Assembly: GCA_016287975.1 (NCBI GenBank)
Contig: JAEEXV010000036.1
Span: 1 to 14,384, forward strand
Direction: 5' to 3'
Length of the DNA stretch: 14,384 nucleotides
From: Lentisphaeria bacterium
GTDB lineage: Bacteria; Verrucomicrobiota; Lentisphaeria; Oligosphaerales; Oligosphaeraceae
The position numbers were made by a program, and so were the translations under genes. Below are positions 13,790 through 14,384 of this stretch, one piece after another (positions within the stretch are counted from its first letter, which is position 1; each line of letters starts with the position of its first letter). Below the pieces are notes generated by a model. The model made no database searches. It was given only the letters and a program-made list of their open reading frames with translations, and had not been told where the DNA came from.

Positions 13790-14384
13790 ATGTCCAAGAT
13801 GTCTCCCCGCCATAGTCTCCTGCTTCTCTTGCTGCTGACGGCGCTGTCGGGCGCCGCCAGCCTCCCGAATACGCTCCGCCTTGGCCTCGGCGAAAGCCGC
13901 GAGTTCGAACTGCCGCCGCCCGAGGCTGGCAGGCCCCTCTATCTGGCATTCTCGGCGCGCATCGACACCCCCAGATGGAAAAGCGGCGCCGCGCCCGCCC
14001 TCCAAATCGCCGTCAACGGCGTCCCCGTGACCAGCCTCCAACTTGTCAACAAGGGCGACTATTTCCACTATCGGCGCGACATGCAGCCGCTCTGGTGCCG
14101 CGACGGCCGCACCATGACCCTGGCCTACTATCCATGGGACAAGGCCGCCCAGACCATCGACCGCGCCTTCGTCCACGCCTTCGTCTTCGACCTCTCCGAC
14201 CTGCTGCTGCCCGAAGGCAACCGCCTCGTCTTGCGCAACACCTTCGGCGCCTTCCACGAGTCCGCGCTGGAGTTCCGCGACCTCAAGCTGCTGCGCCGCG
14301 CCGACTTCCCCGTCGCGTCCACCGTCCGCGAACGCCGCCCCGCCAGCCACGCCCTCGACGACCTGCGCCGCGCCGCCGCGCGCC
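13790..14384 (+). CDS. Secreted protein with beta-rich N-terminal domain, 3'-truncated
   Basis: The ATG at 13790 opens a frame with no stop to the window end. The product begins MSKMSPRHSLLLLLLLTALSGAASLP, a Sec signal peptide with probable cleavage near GAAS (the ATG at 13799 is an equally good start). Thereafter it looks like a beta-sandwich (LYLAFSARID, ALQIAVNGVPVTSLQLVN, AFVFDLSDLLLPEGNRLVLRN). That pattern, with a 'NG..V' and 'L.EG.N.L.L.N' rhythm, is common in carbohydrate-binding or galactose-binding-like domains at the front of secreted proteins of PVC bacteria. I do not recognise the family. The rest, including any catalytic domain, lies outside. It starts 46 nt after the fusion gene and may be co-transcribed. 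No Shine-Dalgarno was seen. Confidence 0.7.
   Translation, partial: MSKMSPRHSLLLLLLLTALSGAASLPNTLRLGLGESREFELPPPEAGRPLYLAFSARIDTPRWKSGAAPALQIAVNGVPVTSLQLVNKGDYFHYRRDMQPLWCRDGRTMTLAYYPWDKAAQTIDRAFVHAFVFDLSDLLLPEGNRLVLRNTFGAFHESALEFRDLKLLRRADFPVASTVRERRPASHALDDLRRAAAR

Noticed and set aside
10711..13797. 1028-residue minus-strand open frame covering the reductase and the antisense of the nitrilase-GDPD gene
   Set aside because: Only the part from 11973 down is family-like. The rest is antisense of a clear plus-strand enzyme and is rich in Val/Gly/Asp/Ala, typical of GC-rich shadows.

Overview
The window is GC-rich bacterial DNA (about two thirds G+C by eye), densely coding, with one real non-coding stretch of about 570 bases. 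Gene content and style suggest an anaerobic or gut-type member of the PVC group, perhaps Lentisphaerota or a relative. The clues are a Tat-exported aldo/keto reductase with ferredoxin-type clusters, a DUF1703-type AAA/nuclease protein, a GH29 fucosidase, and several starts with no Shine-Dalgarno sequence. This placement is an inference from gene style; no rRNA or other marker is present.

Layout: (1) positions 2-1000 hold the 3' part of an AAA-ATPase/PD-(D/E)XK nuclease-like gene. (2) Positions 1001-1567 are non-coding, with hairpin repeats and an AT-rich promoter candidate. (3) Positions 1568-10685 hold ten plus-strand genes packed with gaps of no more than 23 nt or with overlaps, probably one operon: conserved hypothetical, dut, membrane-anchored lytic transglycosylase, SirB1-like protein, polytopic membrane protein, rimO, ftsQ-like, queH, GH29 alpha-L-fucosidase, and a gamma-class N6-adenine DNA methyltransferase. 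(4) Positions 10711-11973 hold a minus-strand Tat-exported aldo/keto reductase, convergent with the methyltransferase. (5) Divergent from it, positions 12136-13743 encode a nitrilase-superfamily amidohydrolase fused to a glycerophosphodiester phosphodiesterase. (6) From 13790 a secreted protein runs off the right edge.

The operon mixes nucleotide hygiene (dUTPase), peptidoglycan and division functions (lytic transglycosylase, FtsQ), RNA/ribosome modification (RimO, QueH) and accessory enzymes (fucosidase, methyltransferase). It reads as a housekeeping operon to which accessory genes were appended.

Two observations stand out. First, the tetranucleotide CCGG is almost absent: I count seven copies by hand where roughly 150-180 would be expected from base composition. 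Glycine-preceding codons are switched to NCA/NCT to avoid it, which suggests a CCGG-specific restriction-modification or cytosine-methylation history. Three of the seven copies lie in the leftmost gene, hinting that it is a recent arrival. Second, the nitrilase-GDPD fusion puts an amide hydrolase and a phosphodiesterase in one chain, with a histidine where the GDPD family usually has a metal-binding glutamate. I found no complete undescribed multi-gene system, CRISPR array, tRNA or rRNA.
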